Assembly (NCBI RefSeq): GCF_028372415.1
Contig: NC_092876.1
Span: 223,832,528 to 223,896,527, forward strand
DNA length: 64,000 bases
Source of the DNA: Notamacropus eugenii
Taxonomy: Eukaryota; Chordata; Mammalia; Diprotodontia; Macropodidae
Direction of reading: 5' to 3'
Both the position numbers and the translations under genes were made by a program. Positions 34,051 to 46,161 of this stretch are shown piece after piece; within the stretch, counting starts at the first letter, position 1; each line of letters begins with the position of its first letter. Below the pieces are notes generated by a model that did not search any database, was not told the origin of the DNA, and saw only the letters and a list, made by a program, of their open reading frames with translations.

Positions 34051-35105
34051 CACACACACACACGCACACACAGGCTTCTGAGAGAATACACTCTTCTGGT
34101 TCTCCTCCAGTCCTTAATCTCTAACCACTCCTACAATGAATCATCTTCATCTTTCTTATCCTTTTATGTTCTTCGATGATTTGTCCTAATCCCTCTTTAC
34201 TTCTCTCTATAGATTCTTATTTTTCATGATCTCATTTGCTCCCATAGTTTCAGTTACTACCCATATGCACATCAACCAAAATTTTTAGCCCTAATCTTTG
34301 TCCTATAACTTAACCACTCAATTAAATCCTGTAACTTCATAAGTGCATCTCCAACAGCTTACACAAACTCTTCATCTGTCTGCTCTACTAGCACTTTAAC
34401 ATGAATGTCTAAAATCCAGACTTATCATTATGATAAACCTATTGACTTCTTCTGACTTTGCCATTTCTGTCTATGACATTCCCATTCACTCAGAACACAG
34501 AATTTATGTTGAAAACTTTGGTATTGTCTTGGATTTCCTTCACTTCTTCACTCACTATATCCAATCAGTCACCAGCTCCTAAGAGTTTGACTTCTACAGT
34601 AACCTAGTATTCTATCCTCACCTCTCTACCTGAGTATAATCATGCTCATCTAGGACTTTATTACCACTTGTTTGAACACTTGTAAGTATCGACATCTCTC
34701 CACTCTTTCCTTCTTCCAACAGATCTATTATATTGCTACTGATTTAGTCTTTCTTACATAAATATTACTCATTTGCTCAAAACTATTGACTTTAGTTCTT
34801 CTCAAAAAACAATTGGTCCAGTCTTATGTTACAACTTTCTGGTACCTATGCAGCACACTCCAGAAGAAAAAAAAACTGGATGATCAGGGTCCCTCATACT
34901 TGGTCTGAACTTTCCCATCTCTATGACTTTGGCCATGCTGAAATATGTCCCTTCCCTCCTTTACATGTTGACTAAGGCTCAGTTAAAACTCTATCTTATT
35001 CATGTGCCCTTTTCTGGTATGTTCTGGTTGGTAACCATCCTTTCCGCCTAACCATCACCATAGCTAACACTTGGTTTATGTCTTTTTCTTATGTAGCAAT
35101 CAGGT
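33850..35105 (+). mobile_element. L2 LINE, reverse-transcriptase to 3' region
   Basis: 'CTGTTGAAATTGCTCTTTCA' 'AAGGTCAGTAATTATCTCCT' corresponds to the 'ETALSKVTNDLL' block preceding the RT catalytic region; the 'LDLSAAFDTVDH' block follows in decayed form around 33965. Further 'CATTCACTCAGAACACAG', 'TTGGTATTGTCTTGGATTTC' (the 'GVILDSS' block) and '3' sequence near 34990-35100 extend the match. It holds a CA microsatellite. No intact frame. Confidence 0.7.
34007..34072. repeat. (CA)n microsatellite
   Basis: About 66 bases of CA with two CG interruptions, within the L2 copy. Confidence 0.97.
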
Positions 35106-35719
35106 ATTTTTTTTTTAATTTTAGATATTTGTGCTGCGGTTTTATACTCTCTAGTAGATTATGAGCTTCATGGTGACTGGGGATGTCTTATTCAAACTTC
35201 GTACCTTTCTCCAGTATGTTAAATAGATCTTCCATGGGACATTGCATAGCTTTGGAAAGTGTTGGTGATTTCTAAATTGTACTAGTGCAGAAAGCACTCC
35301 TATAAAGAAGAATGTGGATCCAGCAATATGGATCAGATCACCTTTCCCCTCAGAGCTTAGTACAACAGTAGGCACTTCATCTGCATTTGTCAAAGTTTTT
35401 TAATACTTATTAGAGAAGGGTTGATGGAAGATATAGGACTTGTTATCATCCACATTTTCCAGGGGTTGAATTGGGTAGGTGGAAAGGAAAGGAGAGGACA
35501 CTTCCAATAAGGGAGACACGAGAAGCAATGGTGAAGAGAATGAGTATTGTAGAATTGGAAACTACTGATTAAGACTATCCAGTTGGAGAAGATGATACTT
35601 CCTAATGTGTGGTGGAGGTCTTGAATACTATGATGATAATCCATAAAGTCATAGAATCATAGACTATTTCATCTGTAAAAGACTTCGTAGAACTCCATCC
35701 TCAAATTATCCTCCCGCTA
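35106..35719. other. Unassigned non-coding DNA
   Basis: Two minus frames of 80 and 84 codons abut at 35390-35393 but show no known family. The segment 35645-35700 ('GTCATAGAATCATAGACTAT') resembles the head of an old repeat. Confidence 0.4.
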
Positions 35720-35868
35720 TTTTACTTATTTATGTAGTTTTTCCCCATCCAGTAGAATGTAGACTTCTTGAGGACCAAACTGTTTTCATTTTTTTTTAAT
35801 TGCATCCCTAGTGCATAGTGAAATATCTTTTGCATAGTAGATTCTTAGAAATAACTGTTGGATTGGAT
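35720..35868 (+). mobile_element. L2 3'-end fragment
   Basis: 'CAGTAGAATGTAGACTTCTT' 'GAGGACCAAACTGTTTTCAT' , 'TGCATCCCTAGTGCATAGTG' and 'AGATTCTTAGAAATAACTGT' follow the L2 terminus. Confidence 0.7.
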
Positions 35869-36695
35869 CCAGACCAACCTTCTCATTTTTTAAATGAGGG
35901 CATCATTTTTATAGTAATAACTTCTTCATTAGGCTTTGGTTTTTATTGGTCCTATTGTTATTTCATGTACTCGATAATTTAAAGCAGCACCGAAGCCAGA
36001 CTTGCTAAGTAATGATGTTCCCATACTTCAAAAGCATGTTCTCTTTACTTTTATTATTTGTAAGTAGATTCCATTGCGATAGGAAACTCTCACTGAAGAA
36101 ATTTCCTTTATCAAAATTGATGCAACTACTCTGTAATTCCCTGTTTTAGAGAGTGGTCTCAGGGCACTGAGAGGTTAAAAGAGAAGCAGAGCAGCTCAGA
36201 CAGTATGTATGAGAAGCAAGACTGAACTTCATTTTTCTGAGTCCACCATAGTCAGCTACCTCTTTTTTTTTCATTGAGTCCCATCACAGGTCTTGTGTGA
36301 CTGGCTGCTTGACTGGGTGAATCATCCCTCCAGTTTCATCTGATATTTTAGTTCTTGAACCCTACAACGAGTTTTCCCTCCCTCAAGAGCTCTCAAGACT
36401 CTCAAACTTACCCAAATGCTGTTAAAAGGAGTCAACTTGAAATGATGACACCTGCTTTGAGGACTGAATGTTTATGAATTGATTGTATTAGTTGTATAAA
36501 ATTATAAGTATTATATTTAGATAGCCCATGAGGAAGAGAGGAGAGACGGGGGAGAAGAGAGGTAGCTGCACAGGTAATTAAGTGTCATCTTTCTAGTGTC
36601 TTAAAAGTTCATGCTTGTTTAATTGACCCACTGAATTCCATGGTGGAGAGAATATGAATAGCATTGAAAGTAGAGATTTCAATACTGCTTGTATT
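35869..36695. other. Unassigned non-coding DNA
   Basis: Nothing recognised. Confidence 0.4.
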
Positions 36696-36699
36696 TCAT

Positions 36700-36776
<77 letters not shown>
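36700..36776. repeat. (GA)n microsatellite
   Basis: Near-pure GA for about 70 bases. Antisense it reads as the Ser-Leu stretch of a spurious 75-codon ORF. Confidence 0.97.
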
Positions 36777-36777
<1 letters not shown>

Positions 36778-37318
36778 TTGAGAATTTTCTTGGGGTGAGA
36801 GACATTTTCCATTTGTTCACACAGAATTGGGTCCAAAGTATATTTAGAGTAGGTAAAGATTCCTTGTTTTTCTGTAAGTTGACTGACCGCTTTGAAGTAC
36901 TGGCATAGTCAATAAAACCATAATATTGGAAAAATGACTTTCCAATGCTTTGTATTTTCTTTCTAACAACTGCAGAGCAGAGAAAGTTTTAATAACTATA
37001 CCTCTGCCACCTTAGTGGGCAATTCTGTGTCTTTCAGCAAACTGACTTCCTTTGGTTTATTCTCTTTGTCCTGTTACTGTTCACCTCCAGACATCAGCTC
37101 AAGATATGACAGACTTAGCTTGAGAATTTCTTTTGAGAATCAGAGAAGGACTTTTTTTAAATCTAAGGTAATGTTGGATCAACCACTTGACCAATGATAT
37201 GTAATTTGCTTTTGGTTTCAACTTTAAATGGCATATCTAATGAGGTGAAGATTGTTCAATAAATTAGCATGAGATGAAGATTATTCAGTGGGTTTTTGTG
37301 ACTTTGTCTTCATGGAAC
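36777..37318. other. Unassigned non-coding DNA
   Basis: No gene or repeat identified. Confidence 0.4.
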
Positions 37319-37448
37319 TTCTTTTCTCCCTCCCTCTTTCCTTTTCTTTCTTTCTACCTTTCTCCCTCCCACTTTCCTTTTCTTCTTTCCATCTTTTCCT
37401 TCCTTCTCTCTTTTTTCCCCTTTCTTCCTTCCTCCCCTTCCCCCCTTA
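37319..37448. repeat. Polypyrimidine tract (CCTT/CTTT-rich)
   Basis: About 130 bases almost wholly C/T on the plus strand. It lies exactly where the A-rich tail of the adjacent minus-strand 7SL copy should be, so it probably grew from that tail. Confidence 0.9.
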
Positions 37449-37721
37449 ACCAGGCTGGAAGTGTACCAACCACTTATGGGCTCAAATATCAATACTAACC
37501 CATTGTGAGAACTTGGACCTCTTTCACTTCTGAATGGGGCCTATTTGCCTTTCTCTAGGCAGTCTGGTGCCCTCCTACGCCTAAATGTTTACCATGTTGT
37601 TGCTGGATTTATTGTGGACACCCAATCAGCTTAGTGTATGCCATCTCAGAGCTCTTGGGTTCACCAGCTTTATCTTTCCTTGTAGCTGGGATTAATTATA
37701 AGCATGTTCTACCACATTCAG
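37449..37721 (-). pseudogene. RN7SL: 7SL (SRP) RNA pseudogene, near full length
   Basis: Read on the minus strand: 'TTAATCCCAGCTAC' (5' domain), 'GCTGATTGGGTGTCCACAAT' then 'AAATCCAGCAACAACATGGT' (compare 7SL 'GATCGGGTGTCCGCACTAAG' and 'TTCGGCATCAATATGGTGAC'), 'GCACCAGACTGCCTAG' (compare 'CACCAGGTTGCCTAAGG') and 'CACTTCCAGCCTGG' (compare 'CACTCCAGCCTGG'). All blocks occur in the right order over 273 bases, so the central S domain is present and this is not an Alu-like deletion product. Many substitutions make it a pseudogene, presumably inserted by L1. Tail side: the purine-rich tract at 37319-37448. Confidence 0.85.
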
Positions 37722-38759
37722 TTTATTTTCTTTCTTTTGAAAGCACACCATCTTAAAATATATACATAACCAGGAATGCTACATATCCCCCCAGTAATGA
37801 GGTAATATATTTGGTGCTTTTAGTGCTTTCTCTTTGTGTACAAAAAATGATAAATGTCATCTTTAATTTGCACCCACTGGAAATGTTTCGAGTCCCAGAT
37901 TTTTATGTATGCTATGTGTAACTGTAGGTAATTGTCCAAATTTCTACTCCCCCCCACCAACATTAATATACTCACATCCTAACCTAGAGGCTTCTGAAAA
38001 CAAGGAAGCTGGTGTTTTGTGCTGAGGTACCTTGTCCGACAGGCCACAGATTTACATTTCAGGCCAAAGGAAAGATGGTGATTTTCACTAGACACTGCAA
38101 TTTTCTTGCTTTCCTGGTTTGACAGAGTCCAAGTGTATTGACCTTCAGGACATGGTGCAGAACTCATCTCTTCCACCTGGCCTGCCCAAGGAAGTACAGA
38201 TATGCTCCTAGAATACTGTTGCTATGGTTAGTTTAATTTTAATTTATTGCAGAGATGGTTTTATGCATATGATTTTATAACTGTGCATGCACCTAGAGAC
38301 CTCTGAAGGTCAAATAAATAATAAATGCTCATTAAGTGCTTGGTGTCTTTGCTGAGACTGGCCAACAAAGGTGCCAGTGGTGGTACTTGCATGTGGACAA
38401 GAAGGGCCTATGTCAAGTAGGACCTGGGCCGGAAACAACCACATCATTTAACTTCACATCACCTGAAAATTGCAGAAGAGTGATGTCATTTTAGTCACCA
38501 GTAGCAGGCCTAGACTAAAACTGGAGATTACTTGTAACTTAAAAACAACCACTGGCTAATATATACTACAGCCAATTTTCTGAATTCCTCTTTGTCATGT
38601 GCATGGGTGTATGTATGCGTGCAAAGAAACAGAGAGTCTGTGTATAAGATGGAATGGAGGCAGGCAAGAGAAGGGCCAAGCATAGAAAAGAGTTGGTATT
38701 CCCCCATTCCTACCCCCACCACTATTGAAAAGAGCAGCTTGTCTTAATGTCATAGAAAG
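37722..38759. other. Unassigned non-coding DNA
   Basis: No gene seen. Frames of 64-65 codons (37979, 38528) have no recognisable domain. Confidence 0.4.
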
Positions 38760-38995
38760 ATTAGTTCAGTTTAATTTGATAAACTTTTTATTAAGCACTG
38801 CTATGTTCCACAGACTATATCAGATGCTTGAGATACAAAAACAGAAAAGAAATAGTTCATATCCTCAAGAAGTTTACATTTTCCTGGGGTGTGACATGGC
38901 AAAGAGTAGGTACAACATGAGCACAAGTAAGTGAATGCAAAGCATATTCAAAGCAACATGAAGCAATTTCCTTACATTTAACTTTCAGGTGGGGA
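38760..38995 (-). mobile_element. L2 3'-end fragment
   Basis: 'TTTTTATTAAGCACTGCTAT' , 'GATGCTTGAGATACAAAAAC' and 'ATCCTCAAGAAGTTTACATT' are the reversed L2 terminus. Confidence 0.7.
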
Positions 38996-39084
38996 AACTG
39001 GGATTGTAAAGAGGCACCAGGAGATACAAATGGCGTGGTTGTACCAGGACAGTGCTGTGCAAACGTCTGGCATGCAGAAACCTG

Positions 39085-39312
39085 GCAACGTAAGATATAC
39101 AGTGTGGTGAAGTGCAAAGATTTCTGGATTTGGAACAGATGGCCTGGCTTTAATCCTAGCTTTGCTCCTTATAACCTGTGTGACTCCAGACGAGTAACCT
39201 AACCTCTCTGAGGTTCAGATGTTTTGTCGTTGTTGTTGTTCTTACCTATAAATTAAGTGGTTTGGACTAAATGGCTTCTAAGGTCTTCTCCATTTTAGAA
39301 ATAATAATCCTT
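39085..39312 (+). mobile_element. SINE copy
   Basis: 'GGCTTTAATCCTAGCTTTGC' (B box region), 'TAACCTGTGTGACTCCAGAC' , 'CTAACCTCTCTGAGGTTCAG' and a 'TTTGGACTAAATGGCTTCTA' 'AGGTC' tail follow the SINE order, with a short GTT repeat inserted at 39228-39242. Confidence 0.7.
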
Positions 39313-40441
39313 CAGTCAGTCCCATGAAGATCAAAAATGCTATGTGCATCTTTAGATATGAATAGCTTTTCTGATTCCCCTGTGAATTTTGTTGACTACT
39401 CTCCCCTTCAACCAGAGGTCAGGCAGAAGTTACTATTGACTAATAATCTCTTCAGCTTGAGATTGGGCTTGTAGAGAGGAGGGGAAGAGACTTAGTGACC
39501 AGTCTCCCATCCACTCCAAGAAAAAGGCTGACTCATTGCCCTTCTATGAAAAACAGAGCCTCATGCACTGAAAGAAAAAAAAGATAGCAAATCACAGTTT
39601 GGGTTAATAGTTATAATTTCACATAAGAGCATGAACTATTACTTAAGTGGGATTTGCTGCTTTACAATCTGCATGGATATGCCATCCCCCATCCTGAGCA
39701 TGGGGTCCTGTTAATTCATTTTAAAAACATTTTACGACCTTATTACTCAAGTCTCAGGGCATGGATCCTGCTCCATAACCTAAACATATTTATAGCTAAG
39801 AAAAGAAATCTGAAGTTGGAACCAGTTCTGTTTATTTAATTAGCTTGGAAACAACCATAAACTTCCTCAGTTTTCCCAGAAGAGGAGAAAAAAATATCAT
39901 ACATTTCAATTTTAATAGGAAAGGTTTATTCTTAGAAGAAAAAACAGTGAGTCAATAATTTCATTATTTATTTGGAAAATTTGTAGGAGTATTTTCTTTA
40001 TTTAAGAAATATTTCCAATCCAGCAGGAACTTGGTGGATTGCAACAAGAAATTTGGTGTGTGATTTAGAAATCGCTTTTCTAATTTCCAATTTTTCATAA
40101 CGGTTTAGCTTTGTGTCATTTAATTTTCACATTTCCCAAAGAAAACCTGAAGTAGATGATACAAGTAGCTCTAGTCAACTTACACATGTCACAACTGGGT
40201 CACTCCTCTTTTGAGTGAGGCCTTCCCACAAAAGCCACCCCAGGTTCAAGGTTCTTGATGGTTTCACATCAGTGGAAGCCAAACTCACAAACCATTCACC
40301 TATGTTTACTTTCACTAGTCCATTGAAGGACAGCAGTTAGTTTAAAGCAAAGTTATTCAATGAAATAGCGTATTAAGAAAAGTGGCAATAAAATATTCTC
40401 TCCATACACTCTGGTCACCTTCTCCCACAATAACACAAACC
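39313..40441. other. Unassigned non-coding DNA
   Basis: Nothing recognised. Confidence 0.4.
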
Positions 40442-41310
40442 ATGAATCAATCAAGTAACAAGCATCTATTAAGCACCTATGCTTGAGGCACTATAATTGT
40501 TTCTGGATCTAAAGGAGTTTACACTCTATTAGGGGAGAAAAATGTACTAATAGAAGTATACTCAAATCATGTACCAAATAGATCAAGGTGTTTGTTTGTT
40601 TGTTTGGTTGGTTGGTTTTTTTTTTTGGTAGAAGGTATTAATCCCTATGGGGATTTGGAAAGGTTTCAAATAGAAGTGGTATTTGAGCTGAATTTCAAAG
40701 AACACTAAAGAAACTCAGGTGAGAAAGGAAGGCATTTCAGGAATGAGAAACAGCTGGGATTAGGCATGGAGAAGAGACAGAGTATCATGTGTAAGGAACA
40801 GTTTGAATCGTACAGTGCATGAAAGGAAGAAGTGCATACTTATAATAAGGTTGGAAAAGTCCATTGGACCAGTTGTGAAGGTCTTTAAATGCCAGAGAGA
40901 AGAGTTACTATTCAATGATAAAAGTAATAGGGAGCCAGGGGAAATTATTGAGTTGGGGAGTAACACAGTCAGAACTACTTTTTAGGAGAATCACTTTAGC
41001 TGCTATGTAAAAGATAGTTTGGAGAAAGGAGAGAATTATGACAGAGACAATAAATGAAAAGCTATTTCAATAATATTGCAATAATCCAGATAAGAGATGA
41101 TAAGGGCTTGAACTAGAATTGCAGGCTGTGGGAAGAGAGAGAAGGGAACATAGGTGAGAGATGCTGTGTGAGCACACTTGGCAACTGATTAGAAATGGTG
41201 GGTGAGGGAGAGTGAGGATTTGGGAACGATAAGAAGTTGTGAATATGGCTGACTAGAAAGATGGTAGTGCCCTTGACACGATCAAGGAGAGTTAAATGGG
41301 TACACAAGCA
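40442..41310 (-). mobile_element. L2 LINE, 3' half
   Basis: Starts with the reversed terminus ('AAGCATCTATTAAGCACCTA', 'TCTAAAGGAGTTTACACTCT'), then 'GATTTGGAAAGGTTTCAAAT', 'GAAGGTCTTTAAATGCCAGA', 'AATAGGGAGCCAGGGGAAAT', 'ATTGCAATAATCCAGATAAG' (complement of the 'LDYCN' region) and 'GTAGTGCCCTTGACACGATC'. The order is complete for about 860 bases. A GTTT/GGTT patch sits at 40590-40625. The 68-codon minus ORF is a piece of ORF2. Confidence 0.8.
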
Positions 41311-43134
41311 TAAGGACCATGCATGAGGACACACAAAGGAAATAGATATCATTAAGATGAATACACATGGAATGACACCTCATGCCTCTGACCCTCAATG
41401 AACCTGACAACTTTGGGTGATGGCATCACATTTCCCTACATTTCTGCTCTTGTCAGGGCATTGCCTCAGCTGTCCCTGCTGTGTGTTGGATCTCTGTTGT
41501 TCCATCTTTCTCAATGGGAGCAGTACTCACAGCTGTCACCTACCAGGCTTAAACCATTTTTCACAATAAGCAGAGGGATTGACATTACCTCCCCACTCTC
41601 CCTTTTTTTTTCTTTTTAGCTTCAAACTCAAGGCTTCTTCTTCAGCTCTCTTAGGGGAAACAACTCATCTATGTTTTCTCCATAAGAAAAGATGTTTGTT
41701 TTTTTTTTATCAGTCCCTCACCTCCAGGGACTAAGCTCTCTCGGAACATAGACCAATGAACCAGATAATTAGAGCCCAGAGGCATTTAGTTTGTCTTTTA
41801 AATTCAACTTCTTCCAGCTAGTCAGATCAAAATCCTTGTTTCAAGCCTTTATCTGACTTAGTGTTAGAAACACTTACTCCCTCTGACAGTCAGTTAGTTC
41901 CTAACTTTCAACCTGTATTCATTCTTTATCAAACTATTTTGGGGGAGTTATCCCAATGAAAAACCAAGAGATATATGGTTCTGAGGTCCTGTATCCTCCC
42001 TCAGCTTCTTCCAAGCAAATGAATAGATGGGAGGAAGACAAGGACAAAATGGTTAGGTATCTGTATTGGTACACCCTTATCCTTCAATCATTTTTTTACA
42101 CTTGCAAATACTGGTAGCAACAAACCTCCCAGATTTAGCACTGCCCTCCATGTATATCTCTTACTTAGAAATGGACCATCCAGTAATAACGAAGTCCTTG
42201 GAGCATGCACAATATTCTCATCCTGTTGCATATCCAGCTGGAGGCTTACAGCAGGGTTTTGTTTGGGTTTTTTTTTTTTTTTTTGGCTTTTCCTCCCCCT
42301 CTTTCTCACCATTAGAATAGCAAGAGAGACTGGATGCTTGGATGGAACTGAGTATGCATACAAAAGAATTGAGCAACCAATCTCTCTCCTTTTCCTAGTG
42401 GTGACAGAGGTAAGAATAACTCTAAACCTGTGTGTGGATATCCATTCTAAGGATTATGTAGATTCTCATTGATTAGTCTCATTGGTTACTCCATTCAATG
42501 ACCTCTCCTTACCCAAACCACAGAGGACTATGTTGCTTCCCACTCTAGAACCCTCTGCATAATTTTGGTGAGTCTGGGGTTTTTTTTTTAAATAAATATG
42601 AATCTTCAGTCTTTTATTTATACAAGGATCTATCATGATGACTTTTGTATGTACTGTTCAAACAAAAAATGAAAAGGTGGTAGGACTTAGGAAGGAACTT
42701 TTCCCCTTCTCACAATTTCCTTGTCATTACTGACATTAAAAATAAAATAAATTAAAATAACTCACTGGAAAAAAATATAGTTTTAAAAAACCTCAACGGA
42801 GTTGTTTTCTTGGCTCAGAAGCAATAAGGTACAGGAAAATTTGTGAGATAGTGTTGTTGCACTATGGACCAGAGAAAGAGAGTGGTCAGGAATGGATGGA
42901 GACAGTTGACAGAAAAAAGGTTGACCAACTGCTAGGGCCCTTAGGGAAAAAGAAAGAGATTGAGTGTGAATTGGCCCAAGACCAAATAAGATTTACACAG
43001 TCAGAATGGGTTTCATCTCTCTGTATTCCCCCTTCCCCAACTTCAGATGCACCCTGTTGTAGTTGCTGCCACAAATTTCAGAGCAACATTCCTCCTCACA
43101 TAGTTATAGATGATCAATATTAGATACTGGACCA
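41311..43134. other. Unassigned non-coding DNA (1.8 kb)
   Basis: ORFs of 60-91 codons on both strands overlap each other and T-runs (42266-42285, 42573-42590). None has a recognisable domain. No named repeat. Confidence 0.4.
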
Positions 43135-43440
43135 GGAACTAGAGCACTAAACCTGGATTTGGGACTTGAGTTCAAATTCTACCTTGACAACTACATTCTG
43201 TGTGGCCTCGACCATTTCATCTTCCTGTCCCATTGTAAAATGAGGGGGTTGGCTAGATGAGGGCTAAATTCCCTTCTAACTTTCAATCCAAGACCTTATG
43301 ATGAAAGTGGGCAATCAAGAGTGAGTTTTGCGCAGTAGATAAAGAGTGGAACCTGAGAGGCAGGGCAGTTCAAATCTTGTCGCTTGTATATTCTGGCTGT
43401 GTTACCTTGGGCAAGTCACTTAACCTCATAAATGCCCCCA
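43135..43440 (+). mobile_element. Two adjacent SINE pieces
   Basis: 43135-43310: 'GAGCACTAAACCTGGATTTG' , 'TTGAGTTCAAATTCTACCTT' and a 'GGCTAGATGAGGGCTAAATT' tail. 43320-43440: 'GCGCAGTAGATAAAGAGTGG' and 'TACCTTGGGCAAGTCACTTA' 'ACC', cut off after the promoter half. Confidence 0.75.
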
Positions 43441-43454
43441 CCAAAGTTTGGAAA

Positions 43455-44640
43455 GCAGCCTTCAGAACATGACATCAAGGTTAGCCACTGCACTGATGGT
43501 AAATTATTCCATTTGAAAAGGCTACAAAGCAAAACTAAAGTGGAGAGAGTGTTGGTTTGATTTTTTGTTTGAAGATGATTGCACTCTCAACATAGCCTCT
43601 GAAACTGAAATGCCACAAAGTATGGATAGATTGTCTGCAGCTTATGCTAATTTGGGCCTAACAATTAACACCAAGAAAATACAGGTGCTCCACCAGTCAG
43701 CACCACCTTAGTCAAACATGGAACCATACGTTACAGTAAATGGAGAAGTTTTGAATACTGTGGATAAGTACACTTATTTTGGTGGTAGACTTTCCAGGGA
43801 TGCATAAATTGATAATGAGGTTGAAGTATGCAGTGTGAGAGCTAGTTCAGTGTTTGGGAGGCTCAAAAGGCAAGTGTGAGAGACAAGGTATTAGACTGAC
43901 TACCAAACTATAGTTTGGTCTGCAGAGCTCTTATGCTAACCTCATTGTTGTATGTCTGTGATGGCAGGATAAGATACCAGACACTGAGATCCTTTTTTGA
44001 ATTAAATTGTCAAGCACTCAAACTCTGCTGCACAGAGTACAACTGTGATGGGCTGTGATGTTCAAATGCCAAACTTACACTTGCCTAAAAAACTATTTCA
44101 TTGAAAATTCACACAAGTGATTTTGTGGTCAGAAAAAGTGATTACAAGGACACTGTCAAGGTTTCTCTTAAGAACTTTGTAATGGATTGAACAACATGGC
44201 AGACACTGACACAAGATTACCCAGTATGGCCTGCCTTCATCAGAGAAGGTGCTATGCTCTGTGAGCAAAGCAGAAATGAAGTGGCTCAAAAGAAACATGA
44301 GATGCACAAATTTAGAGAACTTGCCCCACATGTTCACATGGACTCTTTGTGCCCAATTTATGGTAGAGCTTTTCCGAGTTTGTATTGGGAATCCTGGGCC
44401 TTTTCCCATCGTCCTGATGAATATCTGGTCACTAGCTCCAGATGGCTCAGGAGGAGAAAGTGAGGTTGGTGACTCTGCACAGCCCTCCCTCACTCAAAAC
44501 AAAGTCAAGTGAAAGTCATGTCATCATTTCTCTTATATCTTGGTCTTCTTCAAAAAAACAAAGAATAAACACAGACAGATAGACATTGGTCTGATCAGTC
44601 ACAGTCACACTGTATCTTGACTCTAACATAGTGAAGTCAT
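43455..44640 (+). mobile_element. RTE-like LINE, ORF2 C-terminal fragment (copy A)
   Basis: Forward translation in shifting frames gives a decayed 'ADDCTLNIASETEMPQSMDR' block (from 43574), then 'AYANLGLTINTKKIQVLHQS', 'VNTVDKYTYFGG', 'INDEVEVCSVRASSVFGRL' and 'LLHRVQL'. These fit the RT palm and downstream domain of an RTE-like LINE; in the palm the catalytic block appears as '(A)DDC'. The end carries a degraded CPxCGRAF zinc-finger-like motif near 44350, interrupted by a SINE (about 44388-44577), after which 'CATTGGTCTGATCAGTCACA' continues it. Family name tentative. Confidence 0.65.
44388..44577 (+). mobile_element. RTE-partner SINE nested in the LINE
   Basis: 'GTCCTGATGAATATCTGGTC' 'ACTAGCTCCAGATGGCTCAG' , 'GAGGAGAAAGTGAGGTTGGT' , 'CTCTGCACAGCCCTCCCTCA' and 'AAGTCATGTCATCATTTCTC' are the body of the SINE seen again at 45537-45760 (reversed) and 46960-47115. 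It interrupts the zinc-finger-like motif of the LINE. Non-coding. Confidence 0.7.
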
Positions 44641-44714
44641 TTTGGTTCTTTTTGAGAATTAAGGCCAGCAACCAACTGACCAAACAACCAACTCATGCTC
44701 CCTAAAAACTCTCC

Positions 44715-44815
44715 AACAGTAAGGTGCAGAGAAGGTGCCCATCTGCATCAGTAAAAGGGATTTATCACTCAAGACTCCTAATATCAATGAAATCATAGCT
44801 ACTCAAAAAAACACT
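44715..44815 (+). mobile_element. SINE tail fragment
   Basis: 'GAAGGTGCCCATCTGCATCA' 'GTAAAAGGGATTTATCACTC' and 'CCTAATATCAATGAAATCAT' resemble the 'aaggtgccgacctgcattggtagaaggagtttcctcac' tail of a marsupial SINE group. Confidence 0.5.
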
Positions 44816-45455
44816 AAGAAAGGACTTTTTTAGTTTAAGCTAGTATTACTTGGCAAACTTTTCAAAATCAGATACGAGTTTTCCCTAATGAAAAATATTT
44901 TTTAATCTTAATTGCAAATTTCAACTTTTGCCCTACCTTTATAGAAAACCAGGATATGAGCAATAACTAATGGAGACTGGACAAAACTCTGTCCTCTGGC
45001 AATCACTCTCTCCTGTGAATTTTATTTCCTATTCACTGTCAATATTTTCTGGCAACATTTTTCTCATCTTACTGCTACATCATTCAGGTTCAGGGTTTCC
45101 AGAACTATAATACTTCAAGTCTTACTGTGCTTTCTTAGCATTACTTGTATTTTAAATGACTGGAACTATTGTAGCCAATCACACGGAAGCACAGAGCACA
45201 ATGTTGTTGATTCCAGGCAATATATCAGACAGGAAGGAGCTCTGAGCACCTCCTTCAACACAATGATTTCCCAAATGTTCCTCTAACTTGCCAACTTTCT
45301 CAAACTCACACCCAGAAAAATCTGACTTCTTACTTTTTAAATTTTTAAAATTGTTTATTGATGAAAATTGACAATTGAGTACTTAAAGTTTGATTGATAG
45401 GATGGCTATTTGTAGTTATTTTTTCTTTTCTGAATTATGTCCATTTTGTGTACCT
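44816..45455. other. Unassigned AT-rich DNA
   Basis: Nothing recognised. Confidence 0.4.
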
Positions 45456-45536
45456 TCCCCTGGCTAGAATACCAGAGGAAAGGAGAGGAGAGGGAAAGGG
45501 AAGGAGGAGAGGGGAGGAGAGGAGCTGATACTCACA
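45456..45536. repeat. GGAGA-rich tract
   Basis: 'CTTCCCCTGGCTAGAATACC' followed by GGAGA repeats. The same block recurs directly at 46026-46110 ('CTTCCCCTGGCTAGAACACC' plus GGAGA repeats). Confidence 0.8.
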
Positions 45537-46020
45537 GGTTGTGTTTGTCCTTCGTTCTTGAAGAGTACCGTGACATCAAGATGATGACATGACTTGCAGT
45601 TGACTTTGATTTGAGTGAGGGAGATCTGTGCAAGGTCACCAGGCTCACTTTCTTCTTCTAAACCATCTGGGTCCAGTGACCTGATATTTATCAGGACAAC
45701 TGTAAATGGCCCTGAGACCCTGAGCCCTTCAGGCTAAGGTTTTATCACATTCTCACTGTGAGTGAGAAACACCCATTCAATGAACAAGCTTCTTTAAGTT
45801 ACTCAAGTGATGACCCCTTTAATAAAAAATTTCAGGACCCTCAGGGTTCCAGAGTAAAAGAGAAACAATTACTATTTAGTTGTGATATTCACTCTGTGCT
45901 AGGTGGGTGGGGACTTGTTGTCCAGTCTATCAGCTCTAGAATGAATTCGGTTAAGGCTTGATCTTTGAGTAAGAAATGTAGCCAGCAAACCCAAACGAAA
46001 AAAATGTAGGTTTTGGCCAT
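45537..46020 (-). repeat. Left arm of a large inverted repeat (contains RTE-partner SINE, reversed)
   Basis: 45537-45760 is the reversed RTE-partner SINE ('CCTTCGTTCTTGAAGAGTAC', 'AAGATGATGACATGACTTGC', 'GTCCAGTGACCTGATATTTA'). 45761-46020 has no family name. The whole arm pairs with 46162-46313 plus 46788-47115 in reverse complement; for instance 'AAGGCTTGATCTTTGAGTAA' at 45953 pairs with 'TTGCTCAAAGATCAAGCCTT' at 46209. Confidence 0.85.
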
Positions 46021-46161
46021 GGAGTATAACTTCCCCTGGCTAGAACACCAGAGGAGAGGAGGGGAGAGGAAAGGAGCGGAGGAGAGGAGAGGAGAGGGGA
46101 GGAGCTGCTACTCATTCACTGGTTGTGTTTGTCCTTTGTTTTCCAAGAGAACTGTGACATC

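Noticed and set aside
44098..44493. 131-codon minus ORF and the 69- and 87-codon plus ORFs opposite
   Set aside because: All lie over the RTE-like LINE and its nested SINE. The minus frame is antisense to the LINE.
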